Source of the DNA: CBIHON01 sp966211965
GTDB lineage: Bacteria > Pseudomonadota > Gammaproteobacteria > Burkholderiales > Burkholderiaceae_D
Length of the DNA stretch: 64,000 bases
Assembly (NCBI GenBank): GCA_966211965.1
Contig: CBIHON010000001.1
Location: forward strand, 62,001 to 126,000
Reading direction: 5' to 3'
Position 1 is the stretch's first letter; the number at the start of each line of letters is the position of its first letter. Positions 50,313 to 59,646 of the stretch are shown piece after piece. A program made the translations under genes and the position numbers. The notes beneath the pieces are model-generated. The model was given only the letters and a program-made list of their open reading frames with translations, was not told the origin of the DNA and did no database searches.

Positions 50313-53258
50313 ATGCACAAGAAATTTCTCCTGAACGCTCTAATTATTGCAACGATCAGTGTCGCTGCCGGTCTTTCCTGGTGGCATGCCCAGCCCGCCC
50401 CAGTGCCGGCAACCTGTCGTGCACGCGGCGCGGTCGATACGCCGAAAGCCGTCAGCAGTGCCCAAGCCACGCTTCGGATCGAGGGCTGGGCGGCCGATCC
50501 GGCCGGGGTGCAACGCATTGAATTCTGGGCCGGCGGCAAGCTGCTGGGTGGCGTCAAACCGAACATTGTCCGTCAGGATGTGAGCACGACCTTGCCGCAG
50601 TGCCGTTTTCCCGCAATCAGCGGTTACGCTGAAACGCTGTCGCGCGGCACCGTACCGCCGCAATCCCCAACGCTGGAAATTCGTGCGATCGACGGCAGCG
50701 GCAAACCGTTTACCGTAGGCCAGGTTCCTCTCGACTTTTCCCCGCCCGTCGGCATGCTGGACGATGGCGCAGTAATCGAGGCCGATGGCCGTAACTTGAT
50801 CAGCGGCTGGGCCGTAGCAGCGCAAGGGCCGGTGACAGCACGGGTATTCGCACAAGACAAAGAAGTACTGAAATTAAGCGCCGTCAACCGCCGCGATGAT
50901 GTAGCCAAGGCCTTCCCGGCATGGCCCCAAGCCGCCGCCAGCGGATTCGAGGGCTTGCTCCCCCTGCGCCAATTGCCGCGCGGACGCTATCGCCTGAAGA
51001 TCCGCCTTGAAGACGCCAAAGGCCATGCCAGCGACCTCGCCGGTCCCGAAGTCATCAACGACCTCCCTTTCGGCAAGGTATTGGCCCAGCAAGACAAGAT
51101 GGTGGCGCCGGATCGCATCGTCTTGCGCGCCTGGCTGTCCGATGAAGACGGCATCCGCTCGGCCCAGGTCGAAACCGCCGGCGGCGCGGTGCTCGGCCAG
51201 ATGACACGGACCAAAGACCGCCAAGCCTTGAGCGCCTTGGCCGATCCGCGCTTCAAACCCGACCAATCGGCCGATGCCCTGCTCGGCCGCGGCGCCCTGT
51301 ACCGCCTGGATTTGTCACGCGCCTCCCTGCCGCCCGGCTTGCAACGCCTGCAGGTGCGGGTGGAAGACAATTCCGGCAAGAGCGCCGTGCTGCCCGGACC
51401 GCTGGTAGCGGATGCCAACCCCGCCCAAAAACAGACCTGCCCCGGCGACAAGTTGCGCGTGTTTTATCCCGGCGGCGCAGTCGACTTCCGCAACAAGTTC
51501 CCCCAAATGCAACAACTGCGCGCCATGGCCCAGGGCGGCTGTGTCGAGATCGGCTTGCGCGGCCGGCTCGAGTACTTGCGCACCACCAAGGGCCGCCAGG
51601 CCGATTACGCCTTCGACCCGGATTTTCCGGAGCGTCTGCGCAAACGCAATGGCCAGGAAATGAGCGGCGAATCCTTGCGCGAATTGCTCACTACGGCCTT
51701 GCGCTTCCAAGCGCCGCTGCTGATCACGCTCGACGGCGGCGTCTGGGCCGATTCCAAGTTTGCTGCGCCGGATCTCGACATCGTCGACATGCTGGAACAG
51801 GACGAGCGCACCGTGCAGTGGAACCAGTTCGGCAAGGCCGAGCCGGACGATGCGTTAAAAGGCCTGGCCGGCGCTACCGGCAATCCGGAACTGGCGCGCA
51901 TGATGAGCCTGAACCGCTACAACCGCCGCTTCCTCGATTACAAGAAACGCAACCTGCAGGCAGCGGTACGCGAAATCGTCAAATTCAGCCAGGCCCATCC
52001 CGCCCACTATGTGGCGATCAACCTCGATCCGGATGAATACATCAATCCCTGGTTCTACCTGAGCCAATGGTACGACTACAATCCCGACACGCTGCGCCAG
52101 TATCGCGAATGGCTGTTCCATCTCGGCCCCTATGCCGACGGCGCCGAACTGGCGTCTTCGCGGCGTGAACCCGCCTTGACCCTGGCCGAAGCCAACCGGC
52201 TGGCCAAACAAGCATGGCAAGACATCAAGGCCGTCGAACCGCCGCGTGCGGGCATCGATTACCACGATCCGTGGCAACAATTGTGGACCCAGTTCAAGCG
52301 CCACCTGGTGGCTCGTCATTACGCTGACCTCGCCGCCTGGGCGGTGGAAGCCGGCTTGCCGGCCGCACGCATCTATACCAGCCAAACCTTCATCCAGAGC
52401 GATGTCGCCGTGCGGATCACCGATCAAGCCAGCGGCTGGACTGACCAGGCCGGTGTTTCGATCGAAGGCGCCAAACCGCACCAGGGGCATTTGGGTGCGA
52501 TCCTGTATGGCCCGGCCAGCCGCAACGAAGGCCAGCCGCGCAGCGGGATCAGCCTGATCGACAATATCCGTCAAACCGACCCGGAGTGGGGCATCGTCGA
52601 ATTCCACCCTGCCACGATTGCGTTTCCTGAAAAATTGCCCAGCCATGCCGAGTCTTATGCCACCATGCAAGCGCTGATCAATGGCGGGGTGCGTTTCCTG
52701 TCGCCGATCTGGGGCAGTTATGCCGGCGATCGGATGGTGCATCCGAATCATGTCAAGGCCTACGATGTAATGGAAGGCTCGGCCCACGAATACCAGTTGG
52801 TGTGGTGGCTGCGTGCGATGCAGGCGTGGCCGGTAGGCAGCCTGTTCTACCCGTTCGGCAACGCGATGGTCAAGAGCACGGACGGCTGGACGGCAGCGGC
52901 GGGGACGCGGCTGGAGCGCGATTTCGGAGCGGTGCACTTGACAAGCGAGGGGGCAAGCGTGGGCCTGATTTCGCCACGGTGGACAGCGCGTTCCTTGGCC
53001 AAGCCGGTTGAATTGGTAGTGACCGGTCAGTGGCTGCAGCAAATCGCGGTGTCGGCTGAACTGAGCTTGGATAACGGGGAAAAAAAGCAGTGCACTCTGC
53101 GGTGGGCAGGAAAAAGCGGTGCGCGTTGCTTGTTTCCTGCCGTACCAGGACGGGAAATGTTAAATCTGACGCTGCAGTGGCCCAGCCTTGCCGCACAACA
53201 AAAAGCAAGCGTAACAGTGCATAGCGTAGCGCTTAAACTTGCAGAAAAACAACCTTGA
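50313..53258 (+). CDS. Large exported protein of an unrecognised, possibly carbohydrate-active family
   Basis: A 981-residue protein. A hydrophobic N-terminal segment (about 4-22) acts as a signal or anchor. Residues about 40-370 look like three Ig/CBM-like beta domains (IEGWAADPAGVQRIEFWAGG and ISGWAVAAQGPVTARVFA among them). The core (about 375-850) shares signatures with the 793-residue protein at 57243: YLRTTKG then DYAFDPDFP, LITLDGGVWAD, INLDPDEYINPWF, VSIEGAKPHQGHLGAILYGP and GIVEFHPATIAFPE. Conserved Asp, Glu and Trp suggest a TIM-barrel-like glycoside-active enzyme, but I do not recognise the family. I chose the ATG at 50313. It is divergent from gspE. Confidence 0.65.
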   Translation: MHKKFLLNALIIATISVAAGLSWWHAQPAPVPATCRARGAVDTPKAVSSAQATLRIEGWAADPAGVQRIEFWAGGKLLGGVKPNIVRQDVSTTLPQCRFPAISGYAETLSRGTVPPQSPTLEIRAIDGSGKPFTVGQVPLDFSPPVGMLDDGAVIEADGRNLISGWAVAAQGPVTARVFAQDKEVLKLSAVNRRDDVAKAFPAWPQAAASGFEGLLPLRQLPRGRYRLKIRLEDAKGHASDLAGPEVINDLPFGKVLAQQDKMVAPDRIVLRAWLSDEDGIRSAQVETAGGAVLGQMTRTKDRQALSALADPRFKPDQSADALLGRGALYRLDLSRASLPPGLQRLQVRVEDNSGKSAVLPGPLVADANPAQKQTCPGDKLRVFYPGGAVDFRNKFPQMQQLRAMAQGGCVEIGLRGRLEYLRTTKGRQADYAFDPDFPERLRKRNGQEMSGESLRELLTTALRFQAPLLITLDGGVWADSKFAAPDLDIVDMLEQDERTVQWNQFGKAEPDDALKGLAGATGNPELARMMSLNRYNRRFLDYKKRNLQAAVREIVKFSQAHPAHYVAINLDPDEYINPWFYLSQWYDYNPDTLRQYREWLFHLGPYADGAELASSRREPALTLAEANRLAKQAWQDIKAVEPPRAGIDYHDPWQQLWTQFKRHLVARHYADLAAWAVEAGLPAARIYTSQTFIQSDVAVRITDQASGWTDQAGVSIEGAKPHQGHLGAILYGPASRNEGQPRSGISLIDNIRQTDPEWGIVEFHPATIAFPEKLPSHAESYATMQALINGGVRFLSPIWGSYAGDRMVHPNHVKAYDVMEGSAHEYQLVWWLRAMQAWPVGSLFYPFGNAMVKSTDGWTAAAGTRLERDFGAVHLTSEGASVGLISPRWTARSLAKPVELVVTGQWLQQIAVSAELSLDNGEKKQCTLRWAGKSGARCLFPAVPGREMLNLTLQWPSLAAQQKASVTVHSVALKLAEKQP

Positions 53259-53479
53259 TATCAAGCGGCTTCCTCTGGCCCAGCCTCATCTTGGGTCGCC
53301 CCTATCCCAAAGAGCCGGGGGGACTATCCCGCCCCCTGCTTCTATGTAACAATTTTGGGGCATCAAGCACGCCGAATATGGACAAATCGCCCGTAATCGC
53401 GTACCTTGGACGCTATTACCATTTCGATAATAGGGCTGTCGAAACCCCAGCTCAAACATCTTCACAGATTTTTTCGACC

Positions 53480-54343
53480 ATGAATCAGGCGCCCCAAACC
53501 GACAACTCTGAATCCGGCAGTCGCCGTTTCGTCCTTGAGATGCTCGGTTTTTCTGTGGCTGAAAAGGCCATGCTAAGTTCTACTTTCCGGCTGACTGGAC
53601 GGCGCGTATTCTGTTACGCAGAAGCGGCCACTCCGGAAGAACGCACCGATATCTATCTGGTGAATGCCGACAATGCGGACGCCTTGGCGCAGTTGAAAAC
53701 CCGTTCCCCGAATGTCCACGCTCCGGCCGTATTGATCGGCCGCACTCCGGTATCGATCGGCTGGCCGATGGTTGAAAAACCGATCCACTGGATGCGTCTG
53801 TTCGAACAACTCGACACGATGATGCAGGCCGCGCTTGTGGAGCGCGCGAAACGTCGGCACGCCAGCAGCGAGCAGCAATGGGATGGCCGCACCTACCGCC
53901 GTACTATCGACAAGGATATGTCGCCCGAGGAGGTGTTTGTCCCTCCCAAGCCGACCGAAACGGTACTGGTGGTCGACGATAGCGCCACAGTCAGGGCCTT
54001 CATGCGGGCCAAGCTGGCGCCGTTCCGCTTCGACGTCGACTATGCGGAAAATGGCGAAGAGGCGATCGACATGGCGCAAGCAAAAACTTACACCTGCATT
54101 TTCCTCGACATCCTGATGCCCGGAATCGACGGCTATCAGGTTTGCAAACGCATCAAATCCAGCCCCGCCACCAAGGGCACCGCAGTAGTGATGTTGAGCA
54201 GCAAATCATCCGCCTTCGACAAGTTCCGCGGCAATTGGGCCGGTTGCGACGCCTATCTCGCCAAACCTGTCGGCGAAGACGAATTGCTGGCGACGATCGC
54301 GCGTTTTCTGCCCAGCGCTCGCAAGACTGTCGAATCCCTGTAA
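53480..54343 (+). CDS. Response regulator with a degenerate and an intact receiver domain
   Basis: A 287-residue protein. Residues about 15-115 resemble a receiver fold that lacks phosphorylation residues but ends EKPIHWMRLFEQLDTMMQ as receivers do. Residues about 165-280 are an intact receiver with the acidic pair VVDDSATVR, the phospho-acceptor Asp in FLDILMPGIDGYQV, and the Lys in DAYLAKPVG. There is no DNA-binding output domain, so it acts by protein contact, as in PilG/CheY-type or other twitching or surface-sensing systems. The ATG at 53480 lies after a low-similarity extension from 53255. No partner kinase gene is adjacent. Confidence 0.82.
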   Translation: MNQAPQTDNSESGSRRFVLEMLGFSVAEKAMLSSTFRLTGRRVFCYAEAATPEERTDIYLVNADNADALAQLKTRSPNVHAPAVLIGRTPVSIGWPMVEKPIHWMRLFEQLDTMMQAALVERAKRRHASSEQQWDGRTYRRTIDKDMSPEEVFVPPKPTETVLVVDDSATVRAFMRAKLAPFRFDVDYAENGEEAIDMAQAKTYTCIFLDILMPGIDGYQVCKRIKSSPATKGTAVVMLSSKSSAFDKFRGNWAGCDAYLAKPVGEDELLATIARFLPSARKTVESL

Positions 54344-54360
54344 TCCCGGAATGCAGCAAT

Positions 54361-54465
54361 AAGAGCCTCTAAATAAATGCCGCTGGCCAGGCGCGCCGAC
54401 GCAGACAGTACGAACGTACGGCAAGGAGAAGCAACCACGCCAGCGGCTTTTATTGAGAGGCTCTA
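54361..54465. repeat. Palindromic element A (105 bases), terminator-like
   Basis: The arms 54361-54386 and 54440-54465 pair at 22 of 26 bases (AAGAGCCTCT...GCCGCTGG with its mirror). The core is GTACG-AA-CGTAC at 54408-54419, exactly central. The right arm GCGGCTTTTATT could terminate the response regulator transcript. There is no coding capacity. It abuts element B without a gap and has the same plan. Confidence 0.75.
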
Positions 54466-54585
54466 GAGCAGTTTCAGCCTGACTGTACAGGAGCCAAGGT
54501 TGAGCCGAGAAGCGCAACCGTACGAATGGTACGGTGAGCATCGCAGGCGCAAGATTGGCCGTGTACGGTCAGGCTGAAACTGCTC
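54466..54585. repeat. Palindromic element B (120 bases)
   Basis: The arms begin GAGCAGTTTCAGCCTGAC (54466-54483), whose exact inverse ends at 54585; pairing continues beyond with one mismatch (GTACA). The core ACCGTAC-GAATG-GTACGGT at 54517-54535 is central and resembles that of element A (GTACGAA...GTACGG). A and B thus look like members of one family placed back to back. Confidence 0.78.
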
Positions 54586-54654
54586 CAAGCGATAAGCGGA
54601 ACAAACAAGACATGTCCCGCCTATCCCTCCTCTTGGGTAATCGCCCGCAAAATC

Positions 54655-56019
54655 CTATCGGGTTTGCTGTGCCGCGGTGATCACCACCGGCGTTATCGGC
54701 ACGTCCGGCATGCCGCCGGCGAATTGCGTGGGAACCGCCTTGATCTGGTCGACCACGCTCATCCCGCTCACCACCTTGCCGAACACCGCATAACCGCCAT
54801 TCGTTTCGGTATCCAGGCGAATGTTGTCTACCACGTTGATAAAAAACTGCGATGTGGCCGAATCCGGCGCCGAGTTGCGAGCCATGGCAATCGCACCGCG
54901 AATATTGCTCAAGCCGTTCGGCATTTCCAGTTTGATCGCCGGACGTGTCGTCGCCTCTTGCAACGCCGCGTTATAGCCGCCGCTCTGGATCATGAAGTCG
55001 TTGATCACGCGATGGAAAATCTTATCCTTGTAAAAATCATCCGCCACGTACTGCAAAAAATTATCGACTGTGATCGGTGCATTCGACGGATATAACTCCA
55101 GCACCACTTCGCCCATGCTCGTTTTCAAGCTCACCTGCGGCAAGGGCACGACAACGCTGGATGTCCACAAAGCCGCGCCTCCGGCGCCGACAACAGCAAC
55201 CGCCAGCGTCCCGGTTACCGCAGGTGTGCAAGTAAAGACACGCTGTAGCGCCGTACCGCCGGCAAGCTCGGCGATGTTGCTGCAATCCGGTGCGGCCAGC
55301 TTGATTCCGCGATCAAGATTTTGTCCGCTTACGGTAAAGCGTGCGCTCTTGCGAAACATCAGCGGGCCGGGCGTGACGGCGGACACTGTCGGCCCACTGG
55401 AGACCGGGGTTTCCGCCGGCGCGCACATCACAACCCCTTCGGCACGCCATCCCTTGCTGAGCATCTGCTGGTAGACACTACTGCTGGTGGTAAAGCGATG
55501 GTTGGAGTCGATGCCGCGGCCAAAGCCATTGTTATAGAGCCGATAGACCGGAATCAGCCCGCTTGCGCACGCGCCGTTGACCGGCACGCCGGTTGCGAAA
55601 TCATTGCTCTCGAATTTCCAGCTTTTGGCATTCGGGTCAAAGCTTGCCTTGAGGCCGGCGCACTCCGTTGCATCAACCGTGTAGAAATGCGAGTTGGGCC
55701 CAAAGATCGCGCCGGTCGCAGGATTGGCGGCGCCATTGCCGTAAAACCGGCACACCTGATTGGGCCCGCCGGACCTGAAACCGAGACCGGTACGCTGCCA
55801 GCGTCCGACTGCTCCGGTATCGACAAAGGCCTGCTCACCGGGATCAGCAGTGATGAAGTAATTGTCCAGGTCGGGATTGTAGAACTCGACGACGCTGGAG
55901 GGCGCAGGGTCGGCTGATGCGGCTTGGGAACCAGGGCTATTTTGCAGTGCTGAGGCATGTGCTGTTGCCGCCAGCGGGAAAAGCAGGACGGCTGTCAAAA
56001 ATCGGATCGCGAACGTCAT
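54655..56019 (-). CDS. Exported cyclophilin fused to a DUF5648-like domain
   Basis: A 454-residue protein with a signal peptide (about 1-23, ending AHAS). Residues about 42-195 match the DUF5648-like pattern (VVEFYNPDLDNYFITADPGE, VCRFYGN, SHFYTVDATEC, PVYRLYNNG, DSNHRFTTS). Residues about 205-290 form an Ig-like spacer with two Cys. Residues about 300-450 are a bacterial cyclophilin (TSMGEVVLELYPSNAPITVDNF, FHRVINDFMIQSGGY, SATSQFFINVVDN). The canonical Arg and Phe residues of the active site (FHRV and QFFIN) are present, so prolyl isomerase activity is likely. The combination is unusual. It is divergent from an acyltransferase gene with 39 bases between the starts. Confidence 0.83.
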   Translation of the reverse strand: MTFAIRFLTAVLLFPLAATAHASALQNSPGSQAASADPAPSSVVEFYNPDLDNYFITADPGEQAFVDTGAVGRWQRTGLGFRSGGPNQVCRFYGNGAANPATGAIFGPNSHFYTVDATECAGLKASFDPNAKSWKFESNDFATGVPVNGACASGLIPVYRLYNNGFGRGIDSNHRFTTSSSVYQQMLSKGWRAEGVVMCAPAETPVSSGPTVSAVTPGPLMFRKSARFTVSGQNLDRGIKLAAPDCSNIAELAGGTALQRVFTCTPAVTGTLAVAVVGAGGAALWTSSVVVPLPQVSLKTSMGEVVLELYPSNAPITVDNFLQYVADDFYKDKIFHRVINDFMIQSGGYNAALQEATTRPAIKLEMPNGLSNIRGAIAMARNSAPDSATSQFFINVVDNIRLDTETNGGYAVFGKVVSGMSVVDQIKAVPTQFAGGMPDVPITPVVITAAQQTR

Positions 56020-56058
56020 GGATTACAATGCGCTTTATGCAAGTATTGGTAACAAGAT

Positions 56059-57144
56059 ATGAGTTTAGTCCAAACCCCGGCGCCGATTTCGGAAATATTG
56101 GCAAGCCGCGAAAATAATTTAAATGCCCTGCGCCTGATCGCTGCCGTTCTCGTCCTTTTTTCTCACTCCTACCCGCTGAGCGGCAACATCCAACAAGAGC
56201 CGATCGGGCGCCATCTGCATATATTCGACGGTGGCGCTTTGGCTGTCATCGCTTTTTTCTTTTTGAGCGGCTACCTTATTTCCGCAAGCTGGGCCTCGCT
56301 GCCGCATTTCCCCTCGTTCATGGCGAAAAGAGCACTGCGGATCTTACCCGGATTGGCAGTTGTCGCGACGATCAGCGCCCTTCTGCTCGGCCCTCTCATG
56401 AGCTCGCTGGATATCAATCACTATTTTCAATCCGGCCAGGCTCTCAGATATATCCGCGACAGCATCAATGTCCTGAGCCTGCAAACCAGCACACTCCCCG
56501 GCGTCTTTGAAAATCTGCCGTTGCCGCATGCGGTTAATGGTTCTCTATGGACGCTCAAGGTGGAATTTTTGGTGTACATCGCAACCGGCATCGTCGGTGC
56601 AACCTGCCTGTTGCCGACCGCAGGAAAAGGCTGGCACAGCATCTTCTTTTCGATCATCGCGCTCTATCTGGTTTCCCGGTTGATTGCCGTTACCCCGGCA
56701 GAATGGAATAGCTGGAATACCCACTTGAATTTCTTCGCCTGCCAATTGGCCGCCGTCTTCATGCTCGGCATTCTCGGACACGCAGTGCGTCACTGGCTTT
56801 TGCATTCCTGGCTGGCGATGGCAGCGCTTGCAGGACTTACCTATCTACTTCGGGAAACCAGTCTTTTCCTGCTCTTCATCTATCTGACATACGGCTATTT
56901 TTTACTTCTCATCGCAAGCTCATCGTTTCCCCTTCTGGGTAAAAAAATCCGTGTTCATGACTATTCTTTCGGCGTTTATATCTACGCGTTCCCAATTCAG
57001 CAAACCCTCATCGCCCTGATGCCGGGGCTCTCCCCTCTGCAATTGTTCCTTGCTGCATCGCCTATTGTGATGCTGTTCGCAGTCGCCTCCTGGCACTTCG
57101 TCGAGAAGCCCTGCCTTGGTTTTAAACCGTCTTTTGCGAAATGA
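56059..57144 (+). CDS. Acyltransferase-3 family membrane protein
   Basis: A 361-residue protein with about ten hydrophobic helices. The family start is visible as NLNALRLIAAVLVLFSHSYPLSG, with the conserved Arg and His, and the early loop includes AFFFLSGYLISASWAS. Such OafA-type proteins transfer acetyl or other acyl groups to sugars of O-antigen, exopolysaccharide or peptidoglycan. No SGNH domain is attached. It lies upstream of the second 793-residue exported protein in the same direction, 98 bases apart. Confidence 0.88.
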   Translation: MSLVQTPAPISEILASRENNLNALRLIAAVLVLFSHSYPLSGNIQQEPIGRHLHIFDGGALAVIAFFFLSGYLISASWASLPHFPSFMAKRALRILPGLAVVATISALLLGPLMSSLDINHYFQSGQALRYIRDSINVLSLQTSTLPGVFENLPLPHAVNGSLWTLKVEFLVYIATGIVGATCLLPTAGKGWHSIFFSIIALYLVSRLIAVTPAEWNSWNTHLNFFACQLAAVFMLGILGHAVRHWLLHSWLAMAALAGLTYLLRETSLFLLFIYLTYGYFLLLIASSSFPLLGKKIRVHDYSFGVYIYAFPIQQTLIALMPGLSPLQLFLAASPIVMLFAVASWHFVEKPCLGFKPSFAK

Positions 57145-57242
57145 TGGAATGCGCCACAGATGACCAGCCGGGCATCGCATTGAGATCGCCTCCCAACAAA
57201 TAATCCGCGCACCAACGCGCCTCTATTCGTCCTTTAAAAAAC

Positions 57243-59624
57243 ATGGATATTCGATTTAACAGGCGGCGCCTGTTCGCCGCTTTCTTGCTGGGCGCATCCG
57301 CTTTGATCATTGGCGGTTGCGGCTACCTCCTGATAGACAAACATCGCGCGCAACGCTTGAGCCAGCATGCTCAGGCCGCACAAAATCCCAAGCAAGCCGA
57401 TGCAATCGGCTTCGTCGACTCGCTGTCGGAGGAGAGCCGAAATCGAACCAGGGTAAGCGGCTGGGCGCTGGCCAGAGCCGGCGTTGCACGCGTGGAAGTG
57501 GTGCTGAACGGCCAAGACCGTATCCCGCTTAAAATCGCCATGCCGCGCCCTGACGTATTGCGTGCCCACCCGGGCTATCCCGATTCGGACAAAGCCGGAT
57601 TTGACGGCATAGTCGACACCGTCAAACTAACGCCCAGATGGCATACGATGGAAGTGGTTGTCACGGACAAAAAGGGAGAAAGCGCCGTCATCTCACGCCG
57701 CACTCAGCCGGCCGGCCAAGACATGAAAACCTGGACCGATCTGCTCGATGTTCGCGGCGTCAAACGCGAGGATATTTTTTATTTTCCCATGGCCACCAGC
57801 AACGTCGCCGCCGGCGGCGCCAAGGAAATCGATACGATATTCCGCCCTTATGAAAGCAAGACAGTCAAGGTTGGCATCCGTGTGCCCATTCTGTATTTGC
57901 GGACCACCAAAGGCAAGGCGGGAAATTATGCGTTCGATCCGGATTTTCCGCTCGACAGGAAATGCGGCCAGAGAGCGATCGCGGATGACAATTTGCACGG
58001 CGTGATCCGCTATGCCGTCATGCATAAAATGCCGGTGCTGTTTACCCTCAATGGCGGCATTTGGGCGGATGCGGCATGCAATGTTCCCGAATGGGATATC
58101 AATGACGTACTGGAGGAGGATGCCGCCAACTGCCAATGGAATCAAGACAATGCCGTGATGCCGGATGACTCCTTGAAAAAGCTGTCGGGCTCGATGGAGT
58201 CCCCGGAACTTGGCCGTTCTCTGAGTTTCAATATCTACGCGGAGAAAAACAGGTTTTACAAGAAAAGAAATTTGCAGCAAGCGGCCGCCGTGATACACGC
58301 ATTCGCAGTGCGGCACCCTGATCTTTTCATCGGCGTGACCCTCGATCCGGATACCTATCTCAACCCTTTCTTCGACGGCAAGCAATGGTATGACTTCAAT
58401 CCCGGCAGCTTGCGGCAATTCCGCGAATGGCTGCAAGGCATCGGACCCTATGCCCTGCAGCCGACGCCGGGCCAGCTTGATCTTTCCCGTTATCGCCGCC
58501 CAAAGCCCTTGACCCTGGCTGAAGTCAATACCTTGAGCGGGCAGCATTTTTCCCGCTGGGATGAGGTGGATCCGCCGCGCACCGTTCCCTCGATTTCCCG
58601 TTTTTTTCCCGACAGCGCCTGGGCGGCGGAATGGGAGCAATTCCGCCGCCATCTGGTCGGCCTGCACTATGATGAACTTTCACGCTGGATCGAGGAAGCG
58701 GGTATCGGCAAAGCTTACATCTATTCGGCGCAAGGTTTTATGGCGCCGGCCCCTTCGCTTCAGCCATTCGCGGTGCGGATCAGCAGCCCGCTGAAAAACT
58801 ATGATACCGGCGGCATGTCGGTGGAAGGCGCCAAGCCATCACATGGACATCTTGGCGCGATCCTCTATGGACCCAGCGCGGTCAACCAGATCAGGATGGA
58901 AGAAGAACGTTCGCTGTTCTCGGTTTTCCGCGAGATCGATCCCGACTGGGCCGTGGTGGAACATAATACGGCCGACCTGCGCAACCCGACTCGCCTGCCG
59001 GATTTCGCGGAAGCTTATCGCTCCCTGCGGGATATACACAATTACGGCGCACGTTTTGTTTCTTCGATGGCGTGGAACGGCAGCCGCGGAAGTTTTTCCG
59101 GCCAGCCTGGATTCGTGTCCTATACGACGCTGCGCGACTCCCCCCTTGAAGATGCAATCAAAAATTTCATGATCAGTCACGCAAACCTGCCCCGCAAATC
59201 ACGCTTATGGACCTTTGGCTCCGGCCTGCATGCCGATGGCGACGCCTGGGTTCCTGCCGCCGGGACAGCGGGGCGGATCGGCCCCGGCATGTTTATGCTG
59301 ACGGCCGCCGCCGACGGTCAAGGTTCTCTCGAATCGCCGGAAGACCTGGGTTTCAAGCCGGCGAATTACAGTGCGATCATCGTCAAGGCAGGCACGCCTG
59401 AAGTTCTCCGGTCGATAGAAGTGCAAGGACAAAGGCCGGATGGGCGATGGGCGGTGCTGATCCCGGCTACCGACGCAAGCAAGTTAAAGCAGGTCAATGC
59501 AGGCTGGCTGTTGCCGGTGGCAGGGACTTATGCGGATACGGAATTCAAACGCATCCGCTTAAATTGGAAGGCGATGGAAAACAAACCGCTGGCATTGGAA
59601 AGAATCGCGTTTTATGCGCGCTGA
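57243..59624 (+). CDS. Second exported protein of the unrecognised family, paralogue of 50313-53258
   Basis: A 793-residue protein with one N-terminal hydrophobic segment (about 9-30). IIGGCGYLL could be a lipobox or part of a membrane anchor. It has one Ig-like domain (about 50-140) against several in the paralogue, then the shared core: YLRTTKGKAGNYAFDPDFP near 217, LFTLNGGIWAD, VTLDPDTYLNPF near 368, MSVEGAKPSHGHLGAILYGP near 525 and WAVVEHNTADLRNP near 569. Spacing between these motifs matches the paralogue closely, so they are true homologues. No enzyme family is recognised; the conserved acidic residues suggest action on glycans. Confidence 0.65.
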   Translation: MDIRFNRRRLFAAFLLGASALIIGGCGYLLIDKHRAQRLSQHAQAAQNPKQADAIGFVDSLSEESRNRTRVSGWALARAGVARVEVVLNGQDRIPLKIAMPRPDVLRAHPGYPDSDKAGFDGIVDTVKLTPRWHTMEVVVTDKKGESAVISRRTQPAGQDMKTWTDLLDVRGVKREDIFYFPMATSNVAAGGAKEIDTIFRPYESKTVKVGIRVPILYLRTTKGKAGNYAFDPDFPLDRKCGQRAIADDNLHGVIRYAVMHKMPVLFTLNGGIWADAACNVPEWDINDVLEEDAANCQWNQDNAVMPDDSLKKLSGSMESPELGRSLSFNIYAEKNRFYKKRNLQQAAAVIHAFAVRHPDLFIGVTLDPDTYLNPFFDGKQWYDFNPGSLRQFREWLQGIGPYALQPTPGQLDLSRYRRPKPLTLAEVNTLSGQHFSRWDEVDPPRTVPSISRFFPDSAWAAEWEQFRRHLVGLHYDELSRWIEEAGIGKAYIYSAQGFMAPAPSLQPFAVRISSPLKNYDTGGMSVEGAKPSHGHLGAILYGPSAVNQIRMEEERSLFSVFREIDPDWAVVEHNTADLRNPTRLPDFAEAYRSLRDIHNYGARFVSSMAWNGSRGSFSGQPGFVSYTTLRDSPLEDAIKNFMISHANLPRKSRLWTFGSGLHADGDAWVPAAGTAGRIGPGMFMLTAAADGQGSLESPEDLGFKPANYSAIIVKAGTPEVLRSIEVQGQRPDGRWAVLIPATDASKLKQVNAGWLLPVAGTYADTEFKRIRLNWKAMENKPLALERIAFYAR

Positions 59625-59646
59625 GCGGCCCCCTGCCCATTTCGCT

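Larger units (their letters stand above)
54344..54654. other. Intergenic region packed with two palindromic elements (311 bases)
   Basis: No gene is seen between the response regulator (ends 54343) and the cyclophilin fusion (ends 54655). Elements at 54361-54465 and 54466-54585 fill 225 of the bases. The remaining 70 bases next to 54654 hold no recognisable hairpin. Confidence 0.8.
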
